Both the position numbers and the translations under genes were made by a program. Below are positions 15,364 to 23,168 of a stretch of 64,000 nucleotides of DNA, piece by piece. Under the pieces are notes generated by a model. It ran no database searches, had not been told where the DNA came from, and worked only from the letters and a program-made list of their open reading frames with translations. The stretch is taken from NCBI RefSeq assembly GCF_027497215.1, contig NZ_CP114904.1, positions 5,413,001-5,477,000 on the forward strand, written 5' to 3'. The DNA is from Micromonospora sp. WMMD812 (GTDB taxonomy: Bacteria; Actinomycetota; Actinomycetes; Mycobacteriales; Micromonosporaceae). Each line of letters opens with the position of its first letter. The stretch's first letter is position 1.

Positions 15364-17891
15364 CGCCGTACCCCTGGCGGGCCCAGCGCGACCGGTTGCC
15401 GGCGGGTCACCGCGTCGCCGGCGCCCGACGGCCCGCCGCGTGCCGGCACCGGCTGGCCGCGCTCCCGGGTGAACCGGATCGACGGGTCGGGCACGTCCGG
15501 CGCGTTGACGAAGGAGGTGAAGCGGCGCAGCCGGTCCGGGTCGTCGAGCACATCCCGCCACTCGTCCGAGTAGGACGTCACATGCCGGGCCATCGCCGCG
15601 TCCAGGTCGGCGCAGAGGCCGAGCGAGTCGTCGACGATCACCGCGCGGAGATGGTCGAGGCCGCCGTCCATGGCCTCGATCCAGGCGGCGGTGCGTTGCA
15701 GCCGGTCGGCGGTGCGGATGTAGAACATCAGGAACCGGTCGATCAGCCGAATCAGATCCTCTGTGGACAGATCGGTCGCGAAGAGGTCGGCGTGCCGGGG
15801 GCGGAAACCGCCGTTGCCCCCGACGTAGAGGTTCCAGCCGGTCTCGGTGGCGATGATGCCGAAGTCCTTGCCGCGCGCTTCGGCGCACTCGCGGGCGCAG
15901 CCGGACACCGCTGACTTGATCTTGTGGGGTGCGCGGAGTCCCCGGTAGCGCAGCTCCAGCGCGACGGCCAGGCCCACCGAGTCCTGCACCCCGTACCGGC
16001 ACCAGGTGGACCCGACGCACGACTTGACCGTGCGCAGCGCCTTGCCGTACGCGTGGCCGGACTCGAAGCCGGCGTCCACCAGTCGGCGCCAGATGTGGGG
16101 CAGCTGCTCGACCCGGGCGCCGAACAGGTCGATCCGCTGCCCGCCGGTGATCTTCGTGTAGAGCTGGAAGTCCCGGGCCACCTCGCCGATCACGATCAGC
16201 TTCTCCGGGGTGATCTCGCCACCGGGGATCCGGGGCACCACCGAGTAGCTGCCGTCGCGTTGCAGGTTGGCCAGGAAGTGGTCGTTGGTGTCCTGGAGGG
16301 ACGCCTGCTCGCCGTCCAGCACGTGGCCCGTGCCGAGCGAGGCGAGGATCGAGGCGACCACCGGCTTGCAGATGTCGCAGCCGCGTCCTCGCCCGTGCTC
16401 GGCGACGAGGCGGGAGAAGGTGCGGATGCCGCGGACCCGGACGATCTCGAAGAGTTCCCGGCGGCTGGCGTCGAAGTGCTCGCAGAGCGCCGTGGAGCCC
16501 GCGACCCCGGCCGCGTCCAGCAGCTGCTTGAGCATCGGTACGCAGGAGCCGCAGCTCGTTCCGGCCCGGGTGCACGCCTTCAGCGCCGGCACGTCCGCGC
16601 AGCCCTGCGTGATGGCGGCGTCGATGTCGCCCCGGGTGACGGCGTTGCAGGAGCAGACCTGCGCGGCGGCGGGCAGGGTGTCGGCCCCCGCGCCACCCCC
16701 GTCGGGCGCGAGCAGGGCCAGCGGGGGAGCCGGCAGCGGCCCGCCGACGCCGGCCCGCAGCGTCGGGTACGCGCCGGCGTCGCCGACCAGCACCCCACCG
16801 AGCAGGGTCGTCGCGTCGTCGGAGAGGACGAGCTTCGCGTAGACCCGGGTGGCCGGGTCGGTGAAGGTCACGTCGAGGGAGCCCTCGGTGCTGCCGTGGG
16901 CATCGCCGAACGAGGCGACGTCCACCCCGAGCAGCTTCAGCCTCGTGGCGGTGTCCGCGCCGGGGAAGGTCGCCGAGCCGCCGACCAGCCGGTCGGCCAC
17001 GACCTCGGCCATCGCGTACCCGGGGGCGACCAGGCCGTGGCAGACCCCGTCGACCGCCGCGCACTCGCCGACCGCCCAGATCAGCTCGTCGGCGCTGCGG
17101 CAGGCCGCGTCGACGAGCACCCCGCCCCGCGGGCCGAGCGGCAGGCCGGCCGCCCGGGCCAGCTCGTCCCGGGGCCGGATGCCGGCCGCGACCACGACCA
17201 CGTCGGCGTCGACGGCCGTGCCATCGGCCAGTTCCAGCGTGGCGACCACGCCGTCCGGGCCGGGCCGCAGCGCGGTGGTGGCCACCCCGAGGTGGGTACG
17301 GACGCCCAGCTCCTGGACGTACCGGCGGAGCATCGCCCCGCCGGCGGTGTCCAGCTGCGCGGGCATGAGCCGGGGCGCGAACTCCACCACGCTGGTGGCC
17401 AGGCCGAGCAGCCGCAGCGCGTTCGCCGCCTCCAGCCCCAGCAACCCGCCGCCGATCACCGCGCCGGTCCGTCGTCCCCGGGCGTGCGCGCGGATCGCCG
17501 CCAGGTCGTCGAGCGTGCGGTAGACGAACACACCGGGCAGGCTCGCGCCGTCTACCGGCGGCACGAAGGGGTACGAGCCGGTGGCCAGCACCACCGCGTC
17601 GTACGGGTACTCGCCGGTCGCCGTCCGGACCACCCGCCGCTCCCGGTCGATCGCCGTGCCGGGCTCACCGAGGCGCAGCTCGACGCCGTCGTGCGGGACG
17701 TGCAGGTTCAGCTCGTCGGCGGACACCCCGTCGAAGAACGCGGAGAGCCGCACCCGGTCGTACGCCGGCCGCCGTTCCTCGGCGAGCACGGTCACCCGCC
17801 AGTCCGCCCCCGGGTCACGGGCCCGCAGCGCGTCCAGAAAGCGCTGCCCGACCATGCCGTTGCCGACGACCACCAGCCTGCCGCCGTTCAT
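15360..17891 (-). CDS. nirB: Assimilatory nitrite reductase [NAD(P)H] large subunit NirB
   Basis: A protein of 843 residues with the full domain order. An FAD/NAD(P)H oxidoreductase part comes first (VVGNGMVG at 8-15, AVIGGGLLGLEAA near 144). A BFD-like [2Fe-2S] domain follows with Cys413, Cys415, Cys447 and Cys450. Last is the siroheme/[4Fe-4S] module with Cys625, Cys631, Cys665 and Cys669. It catalyses six-electron reduction of nitrite to ammonium. The start overlaps the stop of nasB by 4 bp and the stop overlaps nirD by 4 bp, so all subunits are translationally coupled. Confidence 0.95.
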   Translation of the reverse strand: MNGGRLVVVGNGMVGQRFLDALRARDPGADWRVTVLAEERRPAYDRVRLSAFFDGVSADELNLHVPHDGVELRLGEPGTAIDRERRVVRTATGEYPYDAVVLATGSYPFVPPVDGASLPGVFVYRTLDDLAAIRAHARGRRTGAVIGGGLLGLEAANALRLLGLATSVVEFAPRLMPAQLDTAGGAMLRRYVQELGVRTHLGVATTALRPGPDGVVATLELADGTAVDADVVVVAAGIRPRDELARAAGLPLGPRGGVLVDAACRSADELIWAVGECAAVDGVCHGLVAPGYAMAEVVADRLVGGSATFPGADTATRLKLLGVDVASFGDAHGSTEGSLDVTFTDPATRVYAKLVLSDDATTLLGGVLVGDAGAYPTLRAGVGGPLPAPPLALLAPDGGGAGADTLPAAAQVCSCNAVTRGDIDAAITQGCADVPALKACTRAGTSCGSCVPMLKQLLDAAGVAGSTALCEHFDASRRELFEIVRVRGIRTFSRLVAEHGRGRGCDICKPVVASILASLGTGHVLDGEQASLQDTNDHFLANLQRDGSYSVVPRIPGGEITPEKLIVIGEVARDFQLYTKITGGQRIDLFGARVEQLPHIWRRLVDAGFESGHAYGKALRTVKSCVGSTWCRYGVQDSVGLAVALELRYRGLRAPHKIKSAVSGCARECAEARGKDFGIIATETGWNLYVGGNGGFRPRHADLFATDLSTEDLIRLIDRFLMFYIRTADRLQRTAAWIEAMDGGLDHLRAVIVDDSLGLCADLDAAMARHVTSYSDEWRDVLDDPDRLRRFTSFVNAPDVPDPSIRFTRERGQPVPARGGPSGAGDAVTRRQPVALGPPGVRR

Positions 17892-19327
17892 CGCGTCACC
17901 TCCACCGAGTCGGCTTCGCGGAGCCAGTCGACGATGCCGGCGACCGCGTCCCGGCAACCGCCGCAGCCGGTGCCGGCCCGGGTGCCCGCCACCACCGCGT
18001 CGACCGTGCGGGCCCCGGAGCGCCAGCAGCTCACCAGGGCTCCCTTGCTGACCGTGTTGCACTGGCAGACCGTGGCCGCGTCCGGCATCAGCGCCGGGGA
18101 CGCGGCGACGGCCGGCGCGGCCGTGCCGAGCGCCCGGCCGAGCAGCAGGGACCTCCGGTCGGCCGGCACGGGCTGGCCCCGGTCGAAGAGCTGGATCACG
18201 GTGCCGACCGCCGGGTTGTCGCCGAGCAGGATGGCGCCGGTCAGCCGGTCGTCGTGGATGCGCAGCCGGGCGTACGTGCCCCGGGCCGGGTCGGTGAAGG
18301 TCAGCTCCTCGCCGGGACCGCCGCCGGCCGGGTCACCCATCGCGGCCAGGTCGATACCGGCCGCCTTGAGCCGGGTCACCACCGGCCGTGGCCGGTACCG
18401 GGCCAGCGGGTCCTCGCCGCTGAGCACCTGGGCCACCACACGTGCCTGCGCCCAGGCGGGGGCGACCAGCCCGCTCGGCGACCCGTCGTGCTCGGCGCAG
18501 TCGCCGATCGCCGAGATCCGCCGGTCACTGGTGCGCAGCCGGTCGTCGACGACCACGCCCCGCCGCACGGTGAGGCCGGCCGCCGTGGCGAGCGCGGCAT
18601 CCGGGCGTACACCGCAGGAGAGCACCAACAGGTCGGCGGTGAGCGACCGGCCGTCGGCGAGGTCGAGGCGTATGCCGTCGGCGTCGGCGGCCAGCCCGCT
18701 CGCCGGCACCGCCAGGTGGGTGGTCACGCCGAGCCCGGCGAGCGTGCCGGCCAGCACCGCGGCGCCGGTCGGGTCGAGCTGCCGCTCCATGAGGTACGGC
18801 ACCGGGTGCACCACGCCGACGTCCAGGCCCCGGGCGGCCAGCCCACGGGCCGCCTCCAACCCGAGCAGGCCGCCGCCGAGCACCAGTGCCCGGCGCGCGT
18901 TGACGGCGAGGGCCAGGATCCGCCGGCAGTCGGCCAGGGTGCGGAACGGGACCACCCGTTCCGGTGGCGCGGCCGGGTCCAGCCCGGGCAGTGGCGGCAC
19001 CACCGGGCGGCTGCCGGTGGCGAGCACCAGGTGGTCGTAGCCGATCCGGTCGCCGTCGTCGGTCCGTACGCTCCGGCCGGCCCGGTCGATCGCGGTCACC
19101 GTGACCCCGGTGCGGAGGTCCACGCCCTGCCCGGCGGCCTCGGCCAACTCCACGTCCGGCTCGCCGATCTTCCCTGCCAGCAGGGTGGAGAGCATGATCC
19201 GGTTGTACGCCCGGTGCGGCTCCGCCCCCAGCACAGTGACCTTCCGGTCCCCGCCGCGGGCCTGCAGCTCGGCGGCGAGCCGGGCGCCCGCCATCCCGTT
19301 GCCGACGATCACCACGCGCTCGGTCAT
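17888..19327 (-). CDS. nasB: Nitrate reductase electron-transfer flavoprotein with BFD domain (NasB-like)
   Basis: A protein of 479 residues, homologous in pattern to the N-terminal half of NirB. It has an FAD site VIVGNGMAGARLA (6-18), an NAD(P)H site LVLGGGLLGLEAARGL, and a C-terminal BFD-like [2Fe-2S] domain with Cys421, Cys423, Cys455 and Cys458. It lacks the siroheme module. Lying between nasA and nirB with 4-bp overlaps on both sides, it most likely passes electrons from NAD(P)H to NasA. The resemblance to NirB suggests an old duplication. Confidence 0.9.
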   Translation of the reverse strand: MTERVVIVGNGMAGARLAAELQARGGDRKVTVLGAEPHRAYNRIMLSTLLAGKIGEPDVELAEAAGQGVDLRTGVTVTAIDRAGRSVRTDDGDRIGYDHLVLATGSRPVVPPLPGLDPAAPPERVVPFRTLADCRRILALAVNARRALVLGGGLLGLEAARGLAARGLDVGVVHPVPYLMERQLDPTGAAVLAGTLAGLGVTTHLAVPASGLAADADGIRLDLADGRSLTADLLVLSCGVRPDAALATAAGLTVRRGVVVDDRLRTSDRRISAIGDCAEHDGSPSGLVAPAWAQARVVAQVLSGEDPLARYRPRPVVTRLKAAGIDLAAMGDPAGGGPGEELTFTDPARGTYARLRIHDDRLTGAILLGDNPAVGTVIQLFDRGQPVPADRRSLLLGRALGTAAPAVAASPALMPDAATVCQCNTVSKGALVSCWRSGARTVDAVVAGTRAGTGCGGCRDAVAGIVDWLREADSVEVTR

Positions 19328-21486
19328 GCCTTCTCCACCCGTACCGCGCAGATCTTGAACTCGGGCATGCCGGAGATCGGGTCGACGGCGTCGTTGGTGA
19401 CCGAGTTGGCCCGGGCCGGGCCGCCCCAGTGGAACGGCGCGAAGACCGTGTCCGGCCGGATCGTCGGGCTGAGCCGGGCCGGCGCCCGCAGCTCGCCGCG
19501 GCGGGAGACGACCCGCACCGGGTCGCCGTCGGCCACCCCGAGCCGAGCGGCCAGGTCCGGGTGCAGCTCCACGAAGGCGTCCGGGGCGGCGCGGCGCAAC
19601 GCCGCCACCCGGCGGGTCTGGGTGCCGGACTGGTACTGGGCCAGCACCCGGCCGGTGGTGAAGTGCAGCGGGTAGTCCGGGCTGACCTCCTCGGCCGCAG
19701 GCCGGTGCTCCACCGGGTGGAACCGGGCCCGCCCGTCGGGGGTGGCGAACCGGTCGGCGAAGAGCCGCGGGCTGTCCGGCCCGTCCTCGGCGGGGCAGGG
19801 CCAGAAGACGCCGTCGGCGGCGTCGATCCGCTCCCAGGTGATCCCCGCGTAGTCGGCGACGCCGCCGGCCGAGGCGCGGCGCAGCTCCGCGAAGACCCGC
19901 CGGGGATCCGCCTCGTCGCCTCCCGCCGGCTCGTCGGCCGGCGGTGCGTCCGGCGTCGGCTCCGCGTCCGGCGCCGTCCCGGGCCGGAGGCGGGCGGTGA
20001 GGTCGGCGAGGATGGCCAGGTCGGTCCGCACGCCGGCCGGCGGTGGGCGCAGCGCCCGGCGGCGCAGCACCCGTCCCTCCAGGTTGGTCATCGTGCCGTC
20101 CTCCTCCGCCCACTGGGCGGTGGGCAGCACCACGTCGGCCAGCGCGGCCGTCTCGGACAGCAGGAGGTCGGCGACGACCAGCAGGTCGAGGTCGCGCAGC
20201 CGGCGTTCGATCCGGGCGGCCCGGGGCGCGGAGACCACCGGGTTCGAGCCGAAGACCAGCAACGCCCGCGGTCCGCCCGGCGTGCCCAGCGCGTCCAGCA
20301 GCTGGTAGGCGGGGACCCCCGGCCCGGGCAGCGCGTCGGCCGGCACGCCCCAGACCTCGGCGACGTGCGCGCGGGCCGCCGGATCGTCGATCCGCCGGTA
20401 ACCCGGTAGCTGGTCGGCCTTCTGCCCGTGCTCCCGGCCGCCCTGGCCGTTGCCCTGCCCGGTCAGGCAGCCGTACCCGGAGCCGGCCCGGCCCGGCAGG
20501 CCGAGGGCGAGCGCCAGGTTCACGAACGCGGTCACCGTGTCGACACCCTTGGCGTGCTGCTCGGCGCCGCGGGCGGTCAGGATGACGGCGCGCTCGGCTG
20601 TGCCCAGCGCCCGCGCGGTGGCCTCCAGGTCCGCCACCGGCACGCCGGAGAGCTGCTCGGCCCGCGCCGGCCACCACCCGGCCACCGTCCGCCGCACGGC
20701 GTCGAAGCCCGAGGTCCGCTCCGCGACGTACGCCCGGTCCACCCAGCCCTCGGTGAGGGCGATGTGCAGCAGCGCGTTGGCCACCGCGAGATCGGTGCCG
20801 GGCAGCGGTTGCAGGTGCAGGTCGGCCTGCCGCGCGGTGGCGGTGGCCCGAGGGTCGACGACGATCAGCCGGCCGCCGCGCCGGCGCTGCTCGGTCAGCC
20901 AGCGCACCAGCGGCGGCATGGTCTCCGCCGGGTTCGCGCCGACCAGCAGCAGCGTGTCCGCCCGACCCAGGTCGGCGAGCGGGAACGGTAGCCCGCGGTC
21001 GACGCCGAAGGCGCGCAGGCCGGCGGCCGCCGCGGAGGACATGCAGAACCGGCCGTTGTAGTCGATGTGCCGGGTGCCCAGCGCGACGCGGGCGAACCGG
21101 CCGAGCGCGTACGCCTTCTCGTTGGTGAGCCCACCGCCGCCGAACACGGCCACCGCGTCGCGGCCGTGTCCATCCTGGACGGCGCGGAGGCCCGCGACGA
21201 TCCGCGCCAGGGCCACCGACCAACTGGCCGGGCGCAACCCGCCGCCGGCCCGGTCGCGCACCAGCGGGGTGGTCAGGCGTTCCGGATGGTCCAGCAGCTC
21301 GGCGGCGGTCCAGCCCTTCTGGCAGAGCCCGCCGCGGTTGGTGGGGAACTCCCGGGGGAGCACCGTCACCCGGCCGCCCTCCTCGCGCAGCACCATGCCG
21401 CACTGGAGGGCGCAGTACGGGCAGTGTGTCGCCGCCTCCCGGGGCGAGCGCCCCGGTCGAGTCGCCGGCCGTGCACCGTCTGTCAT
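19324..21486 (-). CDS. nasA: Assimilatory nitrate reductase catalytic subunit (molybdopterin)
   Basis: A protein of 720 residues. The N-terminal [4Fe-4S] site is Cys22, Cys25, Cys29 and Cys55 (HCPYCALQCG, GGLCQKGW). The Mo-bisMGD regions follow: NYNGRFCMSSAAAA-like (DYNGRFCMSS), GANPAETMPP, and a C-terminal MopB domain with HFTTGRVLAQYQSGTQTRR. The protein reduces nitrate to nitrite in the cytoplasm. It lacks the extra BFD domain of enterobacterial NasA, which here lies on NasB. It is the first gene of the operon and has a GlnR-type box 25-62 bp upstream. No Shine-Dalgarno sequence is evident. Confidence 0.93.
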   Translation of the reverse strand: MTDGARPATRPGRSPREAATHCPYCALQCGMVLREEGGRVTVLPREFPTNRGGLCQKGWTAAELLDHPERLTTPLVRDRAGGGLRPASWSVALARIVAGLRAVQDGHGRDAVAVFGGGGLTNEKAYALGRFARVALGTRHIDYNGRFCMSSAAAAGLRAFGVDRGLPFPLADLGRADTLLLVGANPAETMPPLVRWLTEQRRRGGRLIVVDPRATATARQADLHLQPLPGTDLAVANALLHIALTEGWVDRAYVAERTSGFDAVRRTVAGWWPARAEQLSGVPVADLEATARALGTAERAVILTARGAEQHAKGVDTVTAFVNLALALGLPGRAGSGYGCLTGQGNGQGGREHGQKADQLPGYRRIDDPAARAHVAEVWGVPADALPGPGVPAYQLLDALGTPGGPRALLVFGSNPVVSAPRAARIERRLRDLDLLVVADLLLSETAALADVVLPTAQWAEEDGTMTNLEGRVLRRRALRPPPAGVRTDLAILADLTARLRPGTAPDAEPTPDAPPADEPAGGDEADPRRVFAELRRASAGGVADYAGITWERIDAADGVFWPCPAEDGPDSPRLFADRFATPDGRARFHPVEHRPAAEEVSPDYPLHFTTGRVLAQYQSGTQTRRVAALRRAAPDAFVELHPDLAARLGVADGDPVRVVSRRGELRAPARLSPTIRPDTVFAPFHWGGPARANSVTNDAVDPISGMPEFKICAVRVEKA

Positions 21487-21510
21487 GTCGGCAAAGCGTG
21501 CCGCCGGGCG

Positions 21511-21548
21511 GTTTCCGAGCCGGGTCTCTCCTGTTTCGGTCCTGTCAC
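21511..21548 (-). promoter_or_regulatory. GlnR-type operator upstream of the nitrate assimilation operon
   Basis: Read on the minus strand: GTGAC-AGGACC-GAAAC, then AGGAGA, then GACCC-GGCTCG-GAAAC. The first half matches the GlnR consensus gTnAc-n6-GaAAc exactly. The second repeats the pattern at the expected 22-bp spacing, with a perfect GAAAC and a weak first site. It ends 25 bp before the nasA ATG. GlnR is the global nitrogen regulator of actinomycetes and activates nitrate assimilation genes under nitrogen limitation. Confidence 0.85.
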
Positions 21549-21593
21549 GAGCGGCTCACACCGCACGGCGGTGACGCGCCGGTCCGCAGCGTT

Positions 21594-21627
21594 TAGAATG
21601 TGGGAGCAGATTCCTAGATTTTGGGAG
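21594..21627 (+). promoter_or_regulatory. Direct repeats in the methyltransferase leader
   Basis: TAGAATGTGGGAG (21594-21606) and TAGATTTTGGGAG (21615-21627) match at 11 of 13 bases and are 21 bp apart, two helical turns. The first contains a -10-like TAGAAT. The second ends in the GGGAG ribosome binding site of the methyltransferase gene. A regulator could bind here. Confidence 0.45.
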
Positions 21628-21632
21628 CGCGC

Positions 21633-22328
21633 ATGACCGTCGCGGACGCCTTCGACGCCGTCGCCGGCACCTACGACGAGGCCCGTCGCCGGCTGGTGCC
21701 CTGCTTCGACGCCTTCTACGGCACCGCCGTCGAGGTGGCCGCGCCACCACTGCGGGCCGCGGTGGCCGCCGGGCGCGCGCCCGAGGTGCTGGACCTGGGC
21801 GCCGGCACCGGCCTGCTGTCGCTGCTGCTCGCCGCGGCCGTGCCCGGGCTCCGGCTGACCCTGGTCGACGCGGCGCCGGCGATGCTCGCGGTCGCCACCG
21901 ACGAGTTGCGCGTGCGGGGCGTGCCGCACCGCACGGTGCACGCCGACCTGGCCGACCCGCTGCCGCCCGGGCGCTACGACGCCGTGGTCAGCGCGCTGGC
22001 CATCCACCACCTCGACGACACCGGCAAGCGGGCGCTCTACCGGCGGCTGCCCGCCGCGCTGGCGCCCGGTGGCGTCTTCGTCAACGCCGAGCAGGTGGCC
22101 GGCCCGACCTCCGCGCTGGACCGGCGCTACGACGAGGTCTGGCGGGAGCGCGTCGCCGCGCTCGGCTCGGACGACGAGGAGATCGCCGCCGCCCGGGCCC
22201 GGATGGCGTACGACCGGCCGGCGCCGGTGGCCGCCCAGTGCGGCTGGCTGGCCGAGGCGGGCCTGGTCGACGTGGACTGCTTCTTCAAGGAGTGGCGGTT
22301 CGCCGTGTTCGGCGGACACGCGGCCTGA
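21633..22328 (+). CDS. Class I SAM-dependent methyltransferase
   Basis: A protein of 231 residues. The ATG at 21633 has GGGAG 5 nt upstream. The SAM-binding motif I is EVLDLGAGTGLLSLLLA. Further motifs are LTLVDAAPAMLAVA, DAVVSALAIHHLDD and LAPGGVFVNAEQV, typical of the Methyltransf_25/UbiE-like group. The substrate is unknown. It diverges from nasA across 146 bp that hold the GlnR box, so nitrogen control is possible but not shown. Confidence 0.85.
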   Translation: MTVADAFDAVAGTYDEARRRLVPCFDAFYGTAVEVAAPPLRAAVAAGRAPEVLDLGAGTGLLSLLLAAAVPGLRLTLVDAAPAMLAVATDELRVRGVPHRTVHADLADPLPPGRYDAVVSALAIHHLDDTGKRALYRRLPAALAPGGVFVNAEQVAGPTSALDRRYDEVWRERVAALGSDDEEIAAARARMAYDRPAPVAAQCGWLAEAGLVDVDCFFKEWRFAVFGGHAA

Positions 22329-22351
22329 GCTGACCCCAAGCCGGCAGTGGG

Positions 22352-22385
22352 CGAAATGCGCCGCGCTGGGTGTTCTGGCATTTCG
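22352..22385. terminator. Weak inverted repeat after the methyltransferase gene
   Basis: CGAAATGC (22352-22359) and GCATTTCG (22378-22385) can pair around an 18-nt loop. This lies 24 bp after the methyltransferase stop and upstream of the toxin-antitoxin promoter. A terminator is plausible, but the stem is short. Confidence 0.4.
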
Positions 22386-22410
22386 GGAGCGGGCTGGACG
22401 GTCCACGGGA

Positions 22411-22439
22411 TGACTACCGGTCATACCGTTGGGTAGTCT
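22411..22439 (+). promoter_or_regulatory. Promoter and operator of the toxin-antitoxin pair
   Basis: Inverted repeat GACTACC (22412-22418) and GGTAGTC (22432-22438) with an inner CGGTCATACCG. It overlaps a -10-like TAGTCT (22434-22439) that ends 7 nt before the antitoxin ATG. This is the layout expected for autorepression by a ribbon-helix-helix antitoxin and for leaderless transcription. Confidence 0.6.
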
Positions 22440-22446
22440 TCCTCGC

Positions 22447-22704
22447 ATGACTGCCAAAGTGACCCTGTCGTTCTCGGACGAGACGATCGAGGAGGCCCGC
22501 CGGTTCGCCAAGCGCGAGGGGCTGTCACTCTCGGCGTGGATGGACCAGGCGGCCCGGGAGAAGGCGCTGCGCGAGGTCTTCGCCGCGCACGCCGCCGCCG
22601 TCGGCCGGGCCGGCCTGGATCTGGAGTCCGCCGCCCTCTCCGACGCGAGCGAGGTGGGCATGGTCGACGACCTGCTCTTCGGCGGTCGCCCGCGTGCTGC
22701 GTAG
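22447..22704 (+). CDS. Putative MazE-like antitoxin
   Basis: A protein of 85 residues. The N-terminus KVTLSFSDETIEEARRFAKREGLSLSAWMDQAAREKA has the beta-strand/helix/helix pattern of ribbon-helix-helix DNA-binding antitoxins. The acidic C-terminal half would be the toxin-binding part. It overlaps the downstream toxin gene by 11 bp, and an inverted repeat covers its promoter. Type II toxin-antitoxin architecture is clear; the exact antitoxin family is an inference. Confidence 0.75.
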   Translation: MTAKVTLSFSDETIEEARRFAKREGLSLSAWMDQAAREKALREVFAAHAAAVGRAGLDLESAALSDASEVGMVDDLLFGGRPRAA

Positions 22705-22987
22705 GGGCGAGATCTGGCGCATCGAGGGCGCCCGGGAACGGCTCGGGCTGGTGATCAGCTCCGACGTCTACAACTCCACCGACGTACCCATCGTGATCGT
22801 GGCCGAGGTGGTCGAGCAGGCGCTGCTGCGCGACTCGCCGCTCGCCGTGGCGATGGGCGGATACGTGGTGATGCCCGACCGGATCTCGTCGCCGATGAAG
22901 AAGTGGTTCACCGAGTGCGTCGACGTCGCCGACGCCGACACCATGCTCCGGGTGGGCTGGGCGTTGCGCATCCTGCAGGGGATCTGA
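22694..22987 (+). CDS. PemK/MazF-type toxin
   Basis: A protein of 97 residues from GTG 22694. The start RRGEIWRIEGARERLGLVISSDVYN matches the MazF/PemK fold, whose conserved opening is RGEIWxxx...RPxxVIS. The C-terminal strand DTMLRVGWALRILQGI also fits. Family members are sequence-specific mRNA interferases. The usual Pro after the Arg (RPV) is Leu here, and the conserved catalytic Arg/Ser-Thr pair is not obvious, so toxicity is not assured. Confidence 0.75.
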   Translation: MLRRGEIWRIEGARERLGLVISSDVYNSTDVPIVIVAEVVEQALLRDSPLAVAMGGYVVMPDRISSPMKKWFTECVDVADADTMLRVGWALRILQGI

Positions 22988-23168
22988 CCTCGCCCGCTCA
23001 CCACCGGTCCCGGTCGCCGGTGCGGTCTCCGTTTCCCGCCGGACCCGTGGCGGGCACGCCCGGGTAACCGGCCCTCCCTAGCGTCCTGGCGACCAGGCCG
23101 ACGAGTGGCCACCCGGGCCGGCGGCGCGGCCGCCTGGCGGGCCACTCCCGCACCGGGAGGTGCCGCCC

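Noticed and set aside
23025..23050. Possible GlnR box upstream of narK
   Set aside because: Only one GAAAC half-site (minus strand) with GGGTC at the a-site position, and no second half-site at 22-bp spacing. Too weak to call.
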